Shown in pieces: positions 38,908-39,407 of a stretch of DNA of 39,407 bases. The number at the start of each line of letters is the position of its first letter. Positions within the stretch are counted from its first letter, which is position 1. The stretch is from Methanocorpusculum sp. GTDB lineage: Archaea; Halobacteriota; Methanomicrobia; Methanomicrobiales; Methanocorpusculaceae. The notes below the pieces were generated by a model. The model was not told the DNA's origin. It ran no database searches and worked only from the letters and a program-made list of their open reading frames with translations. The translations under genes were made by a program, and so were the position numbers. The DNA is taken from contig DALTWF010000014.1 in the NCBI GenBank assembly GCA_029987235.1, forward strand, positions 1 to 39,407, read 5' to 3'.

Positions 38908-39139
38908 GAGTCGCTTCCGCTCCTGACACGAAAATCACTAAATCTTTCACAAAAATCACGAAAAATAAAATATTTCACGAAAACTACCGAAATCTCACGA
39001 AAATTTTAGTGTGTTTCCGGTAGTTTTTGTGAAAGAATTGGTGAGGATATTTCGTGTTTTTCCCCGCGGGAACGAAGTGACCAAGGGGTTGGGCAAGCCC
39101 GAAGGGCTGGTGATTCGTGTCGGGAGCGTAAGCGACCTC
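38908..39139. repeat. Large imperfect inverted repeat
   Basis: Outer arms: 38908-38936 and 39112-39139 match as inverted copies over about 28 bases with a few mismatches and a 2-base gap (core CGCTCCTGACACGAA against CGCTCCCGACACGAA). Inner arms: about 38973-38993 and 39014-39036 share TTTCACGAAAACTACC / TTTCACAAAAACTACC. The middle holds smaller hairpins such as GGGC-AA-GCCC. Possible mobile-element remnant or structured RNA. Confidence 0.55.
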
Positions 39140-39291
39140 AAATTAGTAATAATTAGTTTTGGAACAGAATTGAGGTTTTGGAGAGCCTGTCCAATCGATA
39201 ACCCCAGTATTTAAACATATCTCCAAAATTAACTTTTGGGGGGGGGGAATCCACATTTTTTTTGCAAACTTCTGTAAACTGAGGTATCGAT

Positions 39292-39303
39292 GAGTATATA
39301 TAC
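39292..39303 (+). promoter_or_regulatory. TATA-like box before the right-edge gene
   Basis: AGTATATATACT is centred about 25 bp before the ATG at 39322, a spacing that predicts a leaderless transcript and supports that ATG. Confidence 0.5.
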
Positions 39304-39321
39304 TTTGACTCCAAATCCCCT

Positions 39322-39407
39322 ATGCAAATCCGATTTGAAGACGAATTTGAGCAGATTTTCGAAAACGGAAACATTCCCGAAGGAACCTCAATCTCCTGGC
39401 TTATGTC
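39322..39407 (+). CDS. Unrecognised protein, N-terminal 28 residues (cut by window edge)
   Basis: An ATG 25 bp behind a TATA-like box opens a frame that stays open to the right edge. It begins MQIRFEDEFEQIFENGNIPE, an acidic, probably helical start. Too little is visible to name a family. The spacing to the TATA box is the main reason to think it real; another frame with an ATG at 39289 overlaps the TATA box and is less likely. Confidence 0.45.
   Translation, partial: MQIRFEDEFEQIFENGNIPEGTSISWLM

Larger units (their letters stand above)
38760..39321. other. 562-bp region without a recognised gene, rich in repeats
   Basis: No convincing coding frame is present. The stretch holds an 11-bp-stem hairpin with a T-rich tail (38824-38873), a set of CACGAAAA repeats (38927-39003), nested inverted repeats (38908-39139), a 9-bp inverted repeat (39176-39184 with 39220-39228), a run of ten G (39238-39247) and, at the right end, a TATA-like box before the next gene. 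See the findings for detail. Confidence 0.7.

Noticed and set aside
39011..39214. Open frame of 67 codons (begins MFPVVFVKELVRIF)
   Set aside because: It runs through the inverted-repeat segment, has no ribosome binding site, and its RGNEVTKGLGKPEG-type peptide is what the repetitive DNA would encode by chance.

Overview
The window comes from a methanogenic archaeon. The decisive evidence is a co-oriented run of methyl-coenzyme M reductase (MCR) activation genes (19096-26079: component A2, then methanogenesis marker proteins 3, 6, 5, 15, 17 and 7). Archaeal GatD/GatE, Trm1, a tRNA-Tyr with a bulge-helix-bulge intron, TATA-type promoters about 25-30 bp from start codons (many implying leaderless mRNAs) and archaeal pilin-like N-termini agree. 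The gene set recalls Methanomicrobiales, perhaps a Methanocorpusculum relative; that placement is inference from memory, not a database result.

Left part, mostly minus strand. 1-1914 is the N-terminal part of a nonribosomal peptide synthetase (condensation then adenylation domain) that runs off the left edge. Next come a small basic protein and the argH-gatD-gatE operon. A tRNA-Arg(CCT)/trm1/U32-family/NERD-domain operon follows, with a divergent tRNA-Arg(GCG). Then hxlB/aminotransferase/M42 peptidase, a two-module membrane protein with an N-terminal EamA transporter half, a MutY-like glycosylase without iron-sulfur cysteines, and an AbrB-PhoU regulator.

Middle, plus strand. The component A2/Mmp operon ends in an intrinsic-type terminator. 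A 1065-bp IS30-family element sits 28 bp after mmp7; its ends are intact but its transposase carries a one-base deletion. A cstA-like carrier follows.

Right part. A TPR gene and a hexulose-phosphate synthase-RraA fusion lie on the minus strand, divergent from a glycerophosphodiesterase across one central TATA-like box. HxlA here and HxlB upstream would together supply the ribulose-monophosphate route to pentoses. A small zinc-ribbon gene, an intron-containing tRNA-Tyr and two identical tRNA-Asp genes follow, then an ADP-ribosylglycohydrolase. The surface locus 33530-38759 has three mutually related pilin-like proteins followed by a large pilin-headed protein with Listeria-Bacteroides (InlB-type) repeats. 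The last 650 bp hold nested inverted repeats, short direct repeats, a run of ten G and, behind a TATA box, the start of a gene cut by the window edge.

Least explained parts: the pilin/adhesin cassette, the repeat-rich tail at 38820-39250, the NRPS with a palindrome upstream, and the EamA-fused membrane protein.
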